Shown here piece by piece: positions 7,613 to 16,355 of a stretch of 64,000 nucleotides of DNA. The DNA is from Bacteroidota bacterium. GTDB taxonomy: Bacteria; Bacteroidota; Bacteroidia; NS11-12g; UBA955. Made by a program: the position numbers and the translations under genes. Location of the stretch: NCBI GenBank assembly GCA_030682255.1, contig JAUXOK010000020.1, positions 50,798 through 114,797 of the forward strand, written 5' to 3'. The stretch's first letter is position 1. Each line of letters begins with the position of its first letter. The notes under the pieces were generated by a model. That model worked only from the letters and a program-made list of their open reading frames with translations, had not been told where the DNA came from and searched no databases.

Positions 7613-9151
7613 ATGCAAAAAATAGCTCAAGTTTTAAAGCAATTAGGTATTAAGAAGGATTGTGAAAGTGTTTGTACCGGTTTAAATTGGATAAATGCTG
7701 TTGGTGGTAGACATCGCGAAATAATTTCTCCAGTAGATGCCAAAAAATTAGGTGTTGTACATTTTGCAACAATGAGTGAATATGAAGCTGTTTTAAAAAG
7801 AGCTGTTGATGCTAAAAATATTTGGCAAAATATACCTGCTCCCAAAAGAGGTGAAATTGTTAGACAATACGGCAATGTATTAAGAGAAAACAAAGAAGCT
7901 TTAGGTGCATTGGTGAGCTATGAAATGGGCAAAAGTTATCAGGAGGGCTTGGGTGAAGTACAGGAAATGATAGATATTTGTGATTATGCTGTTGGTTTAA
8001 GCAGGCAATTACATGGGTTGACCATGCATAGTGAAAGACCTGGACATAGAATGTATGAACAGTATCATCCTCTAGGCGTTGTAGGTGTTATTTCTTCTTT
8101 TAATTTTCCTGTAGCTGTTTGGGCTTGGAACGCCATGATAGCAGCTGTTTGTGGTAATGTAAGTATTTGGAAACCATCAGAAAAAACGCCTTTTTCGGCC
8201 TATGCTTGTATGAATTTAATGAAAAAAGTGATTGAAATTAATCATTTGCCTGAAGGGATTTTCACCGTTATTAACGGTGATAAGGAAATGGGTATGATGT
8301 TGGCTGAAGACAAGCGCGTTGAACTAATTTCTGCAACAGGTAGTACTCCTATGGGAAGAGCAGTTGGCAAAATTGTAGCTGAAAGATTTGGAAAATCAAT
8401 TTTAGAATTAGGGGGCAATAATGCCATCATTGTTACTGAACATGCAGATTTGGATATGGCAATTAGAGCCATAGTTTTTGGTGCTGTTGGAACTGCAGGA
8501 CAAAGATGTACAACTACCAGAAGATTAATCGTTCAAGAATCAATTTATGATACTTTATTAAAAAAGATCATCAAGATATACAAACAATTAAAAGTAGGAA
8601 ATCCTTTAGATGTGAACAATCATGTAGGTCCATTGATAGATCAAAATGCTGTAAATTTGTTTGAAACAGCTATTGAAAGACTTAAAAAAGAAGGTGGTAA
8701 TGTTTTGGTCGGAGGTAAAGTTTTAAAAGGCGCTGGATACGAAGGTGGTTGTTACGTTTATCCTGCAGTTTGTGAAGCAAGAAACACTTATAAAATAGTT
8801 CAGGAAGAAACTTTTGCGCCCATTTTATATGTCATGAAATACAAGAAATTTAGTGAAGCTATAGCGATGCAAAACGATGTAAAACAAGGGTTAAGCTCGT
8901 CCATATTTTCTAACAATATTCGCGAAACAGAATTGTTTTTATCCGCTCAAGGCAGCGACTGTGGTATTGCCAATGTCAACATTGGAACAAGTGGTGCTGA
9001 AATTGGTGGAGCCTTTGGTGGTGAAAAAGAAACTGGTGGAGGAAGAGAAAGCGGAAGCGATAGTTGGAAAGCCTATATGCGAAGACAAACCAATACTATA
9101 AATTACAGCAATCAAATGCCTTTAGCGCAAGGTATTAAATTTGATGTTTAA
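7613..9151 (+). CDS. ALDH7-family aldehyde dehydrogenase (alpha-aminoadipate semialdehyde type)
   Basis: 512 residues. Catalytic Cys299 sits in GTAGQRCTTTRR and the general base Glu265 in ILELGGNN. The NAD-binding region has SATGSTPMGRAV. The C-terminal signature TSGAEIGGAFGGEKETGGG and SWKAYMRR are hallmarks of antiquitin/ALDH7 and bacterial AmaB/Pcd (L-piperidine-6-carboxylate or alpha-aminoadipate semialdehyde dehydrogenase). It would oxidise the semialdehyde to 2-aminoadipate in lysine breakdown. A saccharopine-forming LKR-type enzyme lies at 20311-21510 in this window and fits that pathway. Monocistronic, from its own promoter. Confidence 0.92.
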   Translation: MQKIAQVLKQLGIKKDCESVCTGLNWINAVGGRHREIISPVDAKKLGVVHFATMSEYEAVLKRAVDAKNIWQNIPAPKRGEIVRQYGNVLRENKEALGALVSYEMGKSYQEGLGEVQEMIDICDYAVGLSRQLHGLTMHSERPGHRMYEQYHPLGVVGVISSFNFPVAVWAWNAMIAAVCGNVSIWKPSEKTPFSAYACMNLMKKVIEINHLPEGIFTVINGDKEMGMMLAEDKRVELISATGSTPMGRAVGKIVAERFGKSILELGGNNAIIVTEHADLDMAIRAIVFGAVGTAGQRCTTTRRLIVQESIYDTLLKKIIKIYKQLKVGNPLDVNNHVGPLIDQNAVNLFETAIERLKKEGGNVLVGGKVLKGAGYEGGCYVYPAVCEARNTYKIVQEETFAPILYVMKYKKFSEAIAMQNDVKQGLSSSIFSNNIRETELFLSAQGSDCGIANVNIGTSGAEIGGAFGGEKETGGGRESGSDSWKAYMRRQTNTINYSNQMPLAQGIKFDV

Positions 9152-9154
9152 TTT

Positions 9155-9532
9155 TTATTGCGTAGCAATTACGCTGATTTCAACATGAACACCTTTGGGT
9201 AAAGCACTTACTTGAACAGTTTCACGAGCGGGGTAATCTGACCCAAAGCTTTTTGAATAAATTTCATTCACTTTAGCAAAATCATTCATATCTGTTAAGA
9301 ATATGGTTGTTTTTACAATGTTAGAAAATGACATATTAGCGGCTTGTAAAACTTCGTTTATGTTTGTCATAACTTGGGTGGTTTCTGCTTCAATATTTTC
9401 AGTATGAAGGTTGCCTGAGGAATCTAGGGCAATTTGTCCGCTGCAATAGAGTGTGTTGCCAACCAATACTGCCTGAGAATATGGGCCAATTGGCGAAGGT
9501 GCTTTTGTTGTTAAAATGATTTTTTTATCCAT
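9155..9532 (-). CDS. ridA: RidA family (YjgF/UK114) protein
   Basis: From ATG 9532 the product is 125 residues, the standard RidA size, starting MDKKIILTTKAPSPIGPYSQA. It has the conserved SPIGPYSQA, the LYCSGQI strand and a C-terminal PARETVQVSALPKG with the substrate-binding Arg. Rid proteins hydrolyse reactive enamine/imine intermediates from amino-acid metabolism. The frame stays open upstream to ATG 9619, giving a 154-residue form whose extra N-terminus looks like a signal peptide ending LLPQCSSD. That longer form overlaps the divergent gene by about 60 nt. The family is certain; the start, and hence cytosolic or exported location, is not. Confidence 0.85.
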   Translation of the reverse strand: MDKKIILTTKAPSPIGPYSQAVLVGNTLYCSGQIALDSSGNLHTENIEAETTQVMTNINEVLQAANMSFSNIVKTTIFLTDMNDFAKVNEIYSKSFGSDYPARETVQVSALPKGVHVEISVIATQ

Positions 9533-9558
9533 TTGTTTATTTGTATTTTTGCCATCCG

Positions 9559-10224
9559 ATGAACATTGCGGCAATAGGCTCAATAGAACGATTAGAAGAA
9601 CTAAATTTTGTGCTGTCATTAGCCGGGTTGTCTTTTACAAGGTTCGAAAGTACAAAAAATATTATAAATCAAAAATTTGATGTCATATTTGATTTGAATT
9701 TTGATGACAGATCTCATTCAATTTCTGATTATATAGGTATTCAATCTGAGACTATTTTGTTTTTAAGTTCTGTTAAAATTCAACTCGAAGCGCATATTCC
9801 AAGTTCGCTTTCTAATCAAGTAATTGGTATGAATGCTTTGCCAACATTTATCAAGAGAGACGCTTTGGAATGTTGTGTTTTAAATGAAAAGATAGATTTG
9901 TCTGTTGTTCAAATGCTTGGTTGGGCTAAAACCAATCTTGTAAAATCAAGAGTTGGATTAGTTTCACCAAGGGTGATTTTGATGATAATCAACGAGGCTT
10001 ATTTTACCTTAGAAGAAGGCACAGCCAATAGAGTTGATATTGATTTAGGTATGAAACTTGGCACCGCTTATCCTTTTGGTCCATTTGAGTGGTGTGATAA
10101 AATTGGCATTAACAATGTGTATGAATCATTAGTTGCTATCAAAAATGATTCAGGAGACGAACGCTATAAAATTTGTAACTCGCTCAAAACAGATTATTTG
10201 AAATTTAAACAAAATGCTTGCTAG
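9559..10224 (+). CDS. 3-hydroxyacyl-CoA dehydrogenase-like protein with degenerate NAD domain
   Basis: 221 residues from ATG 9559, which is preceded by TATTTTTG (9544-9551). The C-terminal half matches the 3HCDH C-terminal domain: INEAYFTLEEGTANRVDIDLGMKLGTAYPFGPFEW. The N-terminal half has the size of a shortened Rossmann fold but its first loop reads MNIAAIGSIERLEE, with no GxGxxG. Catalytic activity as an NAD-dependent dehydrogenase is therefore doubtful. It overlaps the next gene by 11 nt and may be translationally coupled to it. Confidence 0.75.
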   Translation: MNIAAIGSIERLEELNFVLSLAGLSFTRFESTKNIINQKFDVIFDLNFDDRSHSISDYIGIQSETILFLSSVKIQLEAHIPSSLSNQVIGMNALPTFIKRDALECCVLNEKIDLSVVQMLGWAKTNLVKSRVGLVSPRVILMIINEAYFTLEEGTANRVDIDLGMKLGTAYPFGPFEWCDKIGINNVYESLVAIKNDSGDERYKICNSLKTDYLKFKQNAC

Positions 10225-11242
10225 AGCAATACAATTATTTCTATTTGTTGTCTTATCTTTCAATCAGCTTGATGCTGCGCAAACCCTTTATATTTGCAGA
10301 GAAGATGGCATTCGCTATACCAGTATTTCTCGTTCGGGAACACCTGTAGCTTGGGATTGGCGTTTTCAAGGTGGAGATATTCCAACAAGTATTTTACAAA
10401 ACCCACCTGTTGTGTCTTACCCTGTAGCGGGTGTTTTTAATACTTATGTCACAACTACATTCGATAATGGTCAGCGATTTGAAGACACATTTATCATTGT
10501 TGTCAAAGATTGGCCATTGCCTGCCTTTAACCTGTCTAACGATACTGGTTTTTGCAATGGCGATGCTTTTACTTTAACTTTAAATGCTATCAATTATCCA
10601 GATGCTGTTTATGAATGGTCAAATGGTGCTATTACGCCATCAATTAATATCAATCAAGCCGGCATTTATTGGGTGAATGTTTATATCAAAGCGGGTAATA
10701 GAAATTGCGACAGCGTTTATAAAGAAATGACTGTAACCGAAAACCCCAAACCAACTGTAAATTTAGGAAATGATAGACTGATGTGTCAAAATCAAATCAT
10801 CAACATTGATGCAGGTGCAGGGAATAATTTAAGCTATTTATGGACACCAATGGGGCAAACCACTCGAATTATAAACGTTTCGTTACCGGGTATTTACAGA
10901 GCTCGAGTTACCAATCAATTCAATTGTTTTGCTGAAGATGAGATTGAGTTAGTCGACAGTTGTCCGCACTACATTTTTATTCCAAATGCTGTTAGTCCTA
11001 ATCAAGATGGATTGAACGACATTTTTAATAAAGTGTGGAATTTTACGCCCAAAGAGTTTGTGTTTAGAATTTATAACCGATGGGGCGAAATGCTCTTTGA
11101 ATCGTTTGATAAAACCTTGGGATGGGATTGTAATTATCAAGACAAGCCCGTTCAACAAGATATATATGTATATCAAATAGATTATTTAGATACAGATGAT
11201 AAATGGTATAATTTCAGGGGAACCTTTTATATCGTTAGGTAA
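10214..11242 (+). CDS. secreted protein with CHU_C (T9SS type-B) C-terminal domain
   Basis: 342 residues. A signal peptide is cut near residue 22 (LDAAQT). The body has Ig-like repeats (SNDTGFCNGDAFTLTL; NLGNDRLMCQNQIINI) and the C-terminal ~85 residues are the gliding motility-associated domain: IFIPNAVSPNQDGLND, then YNRWGEMLFES, ending FRGTFYIVR. This domain directs export by T9SS. The function of the body is unknown. The start overlaps the preceding gene by 11 nt and the 3' end overlaps the convergent RNase Z gene by 16 nt. Confidence 0.88.
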   Translation: MLARAIQLFLFVVLSFNQLDAAQTLYICREDGIRYTSISRSGTPVAWDWRFQGGDIPTSILQNPPVVSYPVAGVFNTYVTTTFDNGQRFEDTFIIVVKDWPLPAFNLSNDTGFCNGDAFTLTLNAINYPDAVYEWSNGAITPSININQAGIYWVNVYIKAGNRNCDSVYKEMTVTENPKPTVNLGNDRLMCQNQIINIDAGAGNNLSYLWTPMGQTTRIINVSLPGIYRARVTNQFNCFAEDEIELVDSCPHYIFIPNAVSPNQDGLNDIFNKVWNFTPKEFVFRIYNRWGEMLFESFDKTLGWDCNYQDKPVQQDIYVYQIDYLDTDDKWYNFRGTFYIVR

Positions 11243-12165
11243 TTAGCAGCTTTAATTATTTCAAAACTTTTACCTTCTTCTGCCAAATAAGTGTTTTCAA
11301 AAATAGTTTTAGACTCTTCGAGTAAAAGATTTAGGTTGTCATATCTCGATGAAAAATGACCTATGAATAATTGCCCAACTTCAGCCATTTTAGCTATTGT
11401 GGCTGCTTGTTCAGCTGTGCTGTGAAAATATAGTTTAGCTCTGTCTTCTTGATTTTTCATAAAAGTTGCCTCATGGTATAACACATCTACTTTGTGAATG
11501 TATTTTACTATTTCTGGGTCGAAAATAGTATCAGAACAAAACGCATATTTGATGGTTGGCGTAGGGTCTTCTGTTAGTTGCTTATTTGGAATAATGGTGC
11601 CATCACTTGCAGTAAAATCTGAGCCAGCTTTTAAACTGTTGTAATAAACAAAAGGAATATTGTGTTTTTCAACTTCGGATTTAATGATATGTCTGCCCTT
11701 GGGTAATTCATGTATTAAAAAACCTGTGCAATGAATTCTATGTTTTAATGGAAACGAGATGATTTCAAACGATTTGGTTTGAATTACCAAGCTTTTAGCA
11801 TCAGGTTGGGTTGGGTAAAAAACAATTTCAAAATTTAAATGAATACCCCCATGTAATATTTGTAAATCGATAATTTCTTTTAAAGGAGGCGGACCAATCA
11901 GATGTAAATCTTCTTTTCTGCCCGAAAGACTCATGGTTGAGAGCAATCCAATTAACCCAAAATAATGGTCGCCATGCAAATGACTGATACAAATATGAGA
12001 GATTCCCGTATGTCTAACGCCAAATTTAAGTAGCTGATTTTGAGTTCCTTCTCCACAATCAATCATGATTTTTTGATTGTCTATTTTTAAAATTTGCGAG
12101 GTAGGATGACGCTCTCGTGTTGGCGTTGCACTGTTAGACCCGAGTATGTAGAGCGTTGGATTCAA
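11227..12165 (-). CDS. rnz: ribonuclease Z (tRNA 3' processing endonuclease)
   Basis: 312 residues, usual for bacterial RNase Z. The metallo-beta-lactamase motif SHLHGDHYFG (His62, His64, Asp66, His67) is intact, with further ligands in FCSDTIF and a late GHFSSRY. The PxKxRxxxHG-like exosite region is reduced to PLKHRIHCTG. It cuts tRNA precursors 3' of the discriminator, needed here because tRNA-Leu lacks an encoded CCA. The start appears to be TTG 12165 (or an upstream ATT); no in-frame ATG fits the family N-terminus. Confidence 0.9.
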   Translation of the reverse strand: MNPTLYILGSNSATPTRERHPTSQILKIDNQKIMIDCGEGTQNQLLKFGVRHTGISHICISHLHGDHYFGLIGLLSTMSLSGRKEDLHLIGPPPLKEIIDLQILHGGIHLNFEIVFYPTQPDAKSLVIQTKSFEIISFPLKHRIHCTGFLIHELPKGRHIIKSEVEKHNIPFVYYNSLKAGSDFTASDGTIIPNKQLTEDPTPTIKYAFCSDTIFDPEIVKYIHKVDVLYHEATFMKNQEDRAKLYFHSTAEQAATIAKMAEVGQLFIGHFSSRYDNLNLLLEESKTIFENTYLAEEGKSFEIIKAANYLTI

Positions 12166-12231
12166 TTCGGTAATAATACAAAAAAAAATAACATGCCCCC
12201 CAAAAAAATATTGATTATTTTTGCCGCTATA

Positions 12232-12993
12232 ATGAAAAATAAAATTGCATTTATAACTGGTGCCACTTCAGGAATTGGAAAAGCTTGTGCTGAAATTTTA
12301 GCCAAAAATGGTTTTAACCTCATCATCACTGGCAGAAGAGAAGACCGCTTAAAAACTATTCAAAACGAATTGGTGAATAGCTATGCCATCCAATGTATTT
12401 ATTTGGTTTTTGATGTTAGAAACAACCAAGAAGTGCAAGCCCAAATTCAAACGCTTAGCAATGAATGGACCGACATTTCTGTTTTAATAAATAATGCAGG
12501 TTTGGCTATGGGATTATCTAGTTTTGAAGGTGGTCAGTTAGATCATTGGGATACCATGATAGATACAAATATCAAAGGATTGTTATATACCACAAAGGCT
12601 GTATTGCCTTTAATGATAGCTCAAAATCAAGGACACATCGTTAACGTTGGCAGCATAGCTGGCAAAGAAATTTATGCCAATGGTAACGTATATTGCGCAA
12701 CCAAGCATGCTGTTGATGCATTAACAAAAAGTATGCGATTGGATTTATGTAAATTTCCAATTAAAGTTTCGGCCATACATCCAGGTGCTGTAGAAACCGA
12801 ATTTTCCATCGTTAGATTTGAAGGAGATGAAGAACGTGCCAAAAAAGTGTATGATGGTTTTGAAAACTTAATTGCAGAAGATGTAGCAGAGGGCGTTTGG
12901 TTTATGCTCAATAGACCCGAACATGTTAATATCAACGAAATGACCATTATGCCAACAGCTCAACCTATGGCTGGGATGATTGTAAGAAAGTAA
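12232..12993 (+). CDS. short-chain dehydrogenase/reductase (YdfG-like)
   Basis: 253 residues from ATG 12232, chosen because the family start (MKNKIAFITGATSGIGKA) is there and a TATTTTTG -7 element lies 8 nt upstream. The glycine motif TGATSGIG is at residues 9-16, NNAG near 87-90, Ser141 (VGSIAG), and Tyr154-x-x-x-Lys158 (YCATK) complete the catalytic set. Similar enzymes oxidise L-allo-threonine, serine or other 3-hydroxy acids with NADP; the substrate here is not determinable. Divergent from rnz. Confidence 0.9.
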   Translation: MKNKIAFITGATSGIGKACAEILAKNGFNLIITGRREDRLKTIQNELVNSYAIQCIYLVFDVRNNQEVQAQIQTLSNEWTDISVLINNAGLAMGLSSFEGGQLDHWDTMIDTNIKGLLYTTKAVLPLMIAQNQGHIVNVGSIAGKEIYANGNVYCATKHAVDALTKSMRLDLCKFPIKVSAIHPGAVETEFSIVRFEGDEERAKKVYDGFENLIAEDVAEGVWFMLNRPEHVNINEMTIMPTAQPMAGMIVRK

Positions 12994-13265
12994 TTAATGT
13001 TATAATTTTTATTGCTCATTAGTTTTTCACAATGCAGCCTTTCGAATTTCGAATTAGAATTTAAAAAGCAGGAACTTAGAAGAAAAAGTTTGGATTTACT
13101 TTTCGAACACAGATATGCAAATAAATTTTAACTCTTTTGCAAATAGCAAGAACAAATGCGTGAAATTATCCTTACGACTTTGTGTTTAAATCTTTTTTCA
13201 TTTTCAATTCCAAAACTTTAAAAGCTAATCATTGTTTTTAATAGTATACTTTTTTTATAAAACAG

Positions 13266-13847
13266 ATGTTTGAAAATATTGCAGGGATTGATTTTGGGGC
13301 TAAATTATCAGGTAAAACATCTATTGCTTTTATTGCAAACCATGAATTGCAAATTGTTTCTTGTTCTGCAAAAATGGATGCAGATGAATTTATTCTAACT
13401 TTTATTAATAAATCACCAGTAAAAGATGTTTTTTTGGATGCTCCTCTTTCTTTGCCCATTGTATATAAAACCCCAACTCCTGACTCCGACTTTTTTTATA
13501 GGGAATGTGATAAACACACACATGCCATGTCGCCCATGTTTTTAGGCGGTCTTACTGCTAGAGCTATGGCTCTGAAGTATCAGTTTGAGCAACAAAACAT
13601 CCGTGTTTTTGAAACTTATCCAACGGCATTGTGCAAACAATTGAACATCGAAAGGAATAAATCCGTTGATGGTGTAAAACAGATGTTTCATCAAATTAAA
13701 TCCTTGATTAAAGAAATTTCAATTAATATTGAACCGAAAAACATTCATGAAATGGATGCTGTTTTGGCATTATTTTCGGGAATGCGTTTTTTGAAAAATG
13801 AACATGCAACTATTGGAAATATAAAGGAAGGGGTCATCATCGTCTAA
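13266..13847 (+). CDS. DUF429-family protein (predicted RNase H-like fold)
   Basis: 193 residues starting MFENIAGIDFGAKLSGKT, the actin/RNase H-like first strand with an acidic residue. It has FLDAPLSLP (second acidic strand), then FETYPTALCKQL, a DUF429 hallmark, and a late EMDAVLALFSG with another acidic pair. DUF429 proteins are predicted nucleases without firm function. It begins an operon: its stop overlaps the ATG of the ABC ATPase (TAATG). Confidence 0.75.
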   Translation: MFENIAGIDFGAKLSGKTSIAFIANHELQIVSCSAKMDADEFILTFINKSPVKDVFLDAPLSLPIVYKTPTPDSDFFYRECDKHTHAMSPMFLGGLTARAMALKYQFEQQNIRVFETYPTALCKQLNIERNKSVDGVKQMFHQIKSLIKEISINIEPKNIHEMDAVLALFSGMRFLKNEHATIGNIKEGVIIV

Positions 13848-14746
13848 TGGAAAAAATTATAGAAATAAAAAATCTCACCAAAAATTACGGTAAATTTCAA
13901 GCTGTAAAGGATGTTAGTATGCAGGTTTTTAAAGGGGATGTTTATGGTTTTTTGGGTCCTAATGGTGCAGGCAAAAGTACCACCATTCGTTGTATGTTGT
14001 CATTGATAAAACCGAGTTCGGGTAGTATCAAAATATTTGATAAGGATTTGTCTAAAAACAGAAATGAAATTTTATCTAAAATAGGTTGTATTGTTGAAAA
14101 ACCAGATTTTTATAAATATCTTTCAGCAGCTAAAAATATTGAAATTTTTGGACGAATTTCTGGTGCAGATGTAAGTTCAAAGAATATACATAAAACCTTA
14201 GAGTTTGTTGGGTTAAAAGGCAGAGAAAAAGATAAGGTAAGTGGTTTTTCGCATGGTATGAAACAAAGATTAGGTATTGCCCAAACATTGATACACAATC
14301 CCGATTTGATTATATTAGATGAGCCTACTACTGGTTTAGACCCACAAGGTATCATTGATATCAGAAATTTAATACTTCAACTGAAAAACGAACAAAATAA
14401 AACCATTTTATTGTCTTCTCACATTCTTTCTGAAATTGAACTGATCGCTAATAGGATGGTAATTATCAATAAGGGCGTAACAGTAGTGGAAGGTGAGGTG
14501 AAAACTCTTTTAAATCAAGAAGAGTTGATAGTTGTTTTTGAAACAGATAATGCACTCAGAGCTACGGAAATTTTAGGCAAAGAAATAATTGCTGAAGTTT
14601 TAAGCGAAACCCATTTTCAAGCGCATATTCACAAAGACGAAATTTCACCAATTAATTTAAAATTATTGCAAAATGGTTTGCAAGTGTTTGGCATAGAAAC
14701 CAAAAGAAAACTCGAAGATTACTTTTTAAAACTCATCAACGCATAA
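13847..14746 (+). CDS. ABC transporter ATP-binding protein
   Basis: 299 residues. Walker A is GPNGAGKST (37-45), the signature region VSGFSHGMKQRLGIA (131-145), Walker B LIILDEPTTGLDP (about 154-166), and the switch His is in LLSSHILSE. A ~80-residue C-terminal extension follows, as in the BcrA/GldA-like group of ABC-2 exporters. GldA is similar in size, but the sequence does not prove a gliding role. Starts on the stop codon of the DUF429 gene, and its stop overlaps the ATG of the permease. Confidence 0.9.
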   Translation: MEKIIEIKNLTKNYGKFQAVKDVSMQVFKGDVYGFLGPNGAGKSTTIRCMLSLIKPSSGSIKIFDKDLSKNRNEILSKIGCIVEKPDFYKYLSAAKNIEIFGRISGADVSSKNIHKTLEFVGLKGREKDKVSGFSHGMKQRLGIAQTLIHNPDLIILDEPTTGLDPQGIIDIRNLILQLKNEQNKTILLSSHILSEIELIANRMVIINKGVTVVEGEVKTLLNQEELIVVFETDNALRATEILGKEIIAEVLSETHFQAHIHKDEISPINLKLLQNGLQVFGIETKRKLEDYFLKLINA

Positions 14747-15588
14747 TGTTTCTAAAAAACACCTACAATGAATTTATTAAAATAGCGGCTAAACCCCGAA
14801 CCTATATCAGTATAGCTGCCATAACGCTTTTAGTCGGCATCATACTTTTTGCAATGAAAGTGGATGGACCTACTTATATCTCTTTTATTACAGCATCTTT
14901 TGAACAAACTTTGTCATTCGAAGGCAATATCATGAATGGCAATTTAATGGCATTTATTATTTTGCAAATGTTGATTATTCAAATTCCTTTGTTGGTGGCT
15001 TTGGTTACAGGTGATTTAATTTCTGGCGAAGCAGCAATGGGAAGCATCCGAATGTTGTTAACTAAGCCCATTTCTAGAACTAAAATTTTGCTATCGAAAT
15101 ATTTAGCTGGTTTAATTTATACACTTTTAATTTTGGTTTGGTTGGGAATTATGTCAGTTATAGTAGGTAAAATAATGTTTGGCGAAGGCGATTTGATGGT
15201 GTTAAACAGTGATGGTTTGGTGATTTTGAAATACAACGATGTCAATTGGAGATTTTTTAGTGGATTTGGTGTGGCTTTTTTAGCCTTAACCACAGTCGCA
15301 ACTTTGTCTATCATGTTGTCGTGTTTCTCAGAAAATTCTATAGGTCCAATTGTTAGTACCATGTCTGTTATTATACTCTTTACAATTATTGGTTCATTGG
15401 ATGTGCCTGTTTTTGATAACATAAGACCCTATTTGTTTACTACCCACATGGCAGCTTGGCGAAGTTTTTTTGAAGACCCTTTGCCTCTAGATAATATTAG
15501 ACAATCGGTTGTAGTATTGCTAACACACATTGCTGTTTTTCTTGGTATAGCACTTTATAAATTTAACAAAAAAGATATTTTATCCTAA
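14746..15588 (+). CDS. ABC-2 type transporter permease
   Basis: 280 residues with about six hydrophobic segments: near 18-36, 70-90, 120-140, 175-195, 200-222 and 255-275. The loop after the second segment contains SGEAAMGSIRMLLTKPISR, the conserved E-G-T/S-R-LL-P-RSR-like motif of NosY/ABC-2 permeases. It pairs with the ATPase, whose stop overlaps its ATG by one base, and is directly followed by a LolA-like gene. The exported substrate is unknown. Confidence 0.88.
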   Translation: MFLKNTYNEFIKIAAKPRTYISIAAITLLVGIILFAMKVDGPTYISFITASFEQTLSFEGNIMNGNLMAFIILQMLIIQIPLLVALVTGDLISGEAAMGSIRMLLTKPISRTKILLSKYLAGLIYTLLILVWLGIMSVIVGKIMFGEGDLMVLNSDGLVILKYNDVNWRFFSGFGVAFLALTTVATLSIMLSCFSENSIGPIVSTMSVIILFTIIGSLDVPVFDNIRPYLFTTHMAAWRSFFEDPLPLDNIRQSVVVLLTHIAVFLGIALYKFNKKDILS

Positions 15589-16299
15589 ATGAATCGAATT
15601 ATCATCACCATTGTATTGTTAGTCAATGTTCTATTGAATGTGAATACTTCATTTGCTTCGCAAACGCCTAATCAGCTGCTCAATGCAGTTTATCAAAAAT
15701 TAATGAAGGTGAATGATTACACCGTGGAAGCCAATATTCGTTCTGATATTCCATTGATAAAAATAATGCCGGTAAATGCTAAGATTTATTTTAAGCAAAA
15801 AAACAAGTTTAAAGTTGAATCTAAAAGTATTGCCATATTGCCCAAACAAAGTTTTACGGATTTTTCGAAAATTCTGAAAGATACACTATCATACATGGCA
15901 GTTTTTGCTGGTACGGAAATCATCAATGCCAGGAAAACGCAAATCATCAATCTGATACCCAACGAAGATACAGGCGATTTGATATTGGCTAAATTATGGA
16001 TAGATGCAGAAAAAAACCTCACCATCAAATCTCAATTAACCACCCGAAGCAATGGCACTATGCTTGTTCAGTATTTCTATAATAATGAAACTGAAAAGTA
16101 TGGATTACCTGATAGCATGGTTTTTACAGTGGATGTAAAAAAATTTAAAATACCAAAAGCGGTTGCCGCAGATTTGAATAAGAGCAGCAAACCAGATAAT
16201 AAAAATGATAATAAAAATAAAAAAGGACAAATTTATATCCGATTTAAAAATTATCAAATCAACAAAGGGATAGAAGATAAAATTTTCACTAAAAGTTAA
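15589..16299 (+). CDS. LolA-like outer membrane lipoprotein carrier-fold protein
   Basis: 236 residues with a signal peptide (cut near SFASQ). A beta-rich body follows the LolA/LolB pattern: an N-terminal helix (QLLNAVYQKLMKVNDYTVEAN), then repeated strands including KIYFKQKNKFKVES and a C-terminal YIRFKNYQINKGI. A Lys/Asn-rich low-complexity linker lies at about 198-212. Starts immediately after the permease stop, so probably the last gene of the DUF429-ABC operon and a periplasmic partner of the exporter. The precise cargo is unknown. Confidence 0.7.
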   Translation: MNRIIITIVLLVNVLLNVNTSFASQTPNQLLNAVYQKLMKVNDYTVEANIRSDIPLIKIMPVNAKIYFKQKNKFKVESKSIAILPKQSFTDFSKILKDTLSYMAVFAGTEIINARKTQIINLIPNEDTGDLILAKLWIDAEKNLTIKSQLTTRSNGTMLVQYFYNNETEKYGLPDSMVFTVDVKKFKIPKAVAADLNKSSKPDNKNDNKNKKGQIYIRFKNYQINKGIEDKIFTKS

Positions 16300-16355
16300 A
16301 CAAATTTAGTGTTTTGGCATTAGTTTTGCAGATAAAAAAATATACCAATTTATTT

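Noticed and set aside
12094..12231. Upstream extension of the SDR frame
   Set aside because: It overlaps rnz on the other strand and the family start plus -7 element place the start at 12232.
13000..13140. Short frame with a lipobox-like LLISFSQC
   Set aside because: Only a TTG start, about 40 residues, ends in no known motif; too weak to call. The rest of 12994-13265 shows no gene.
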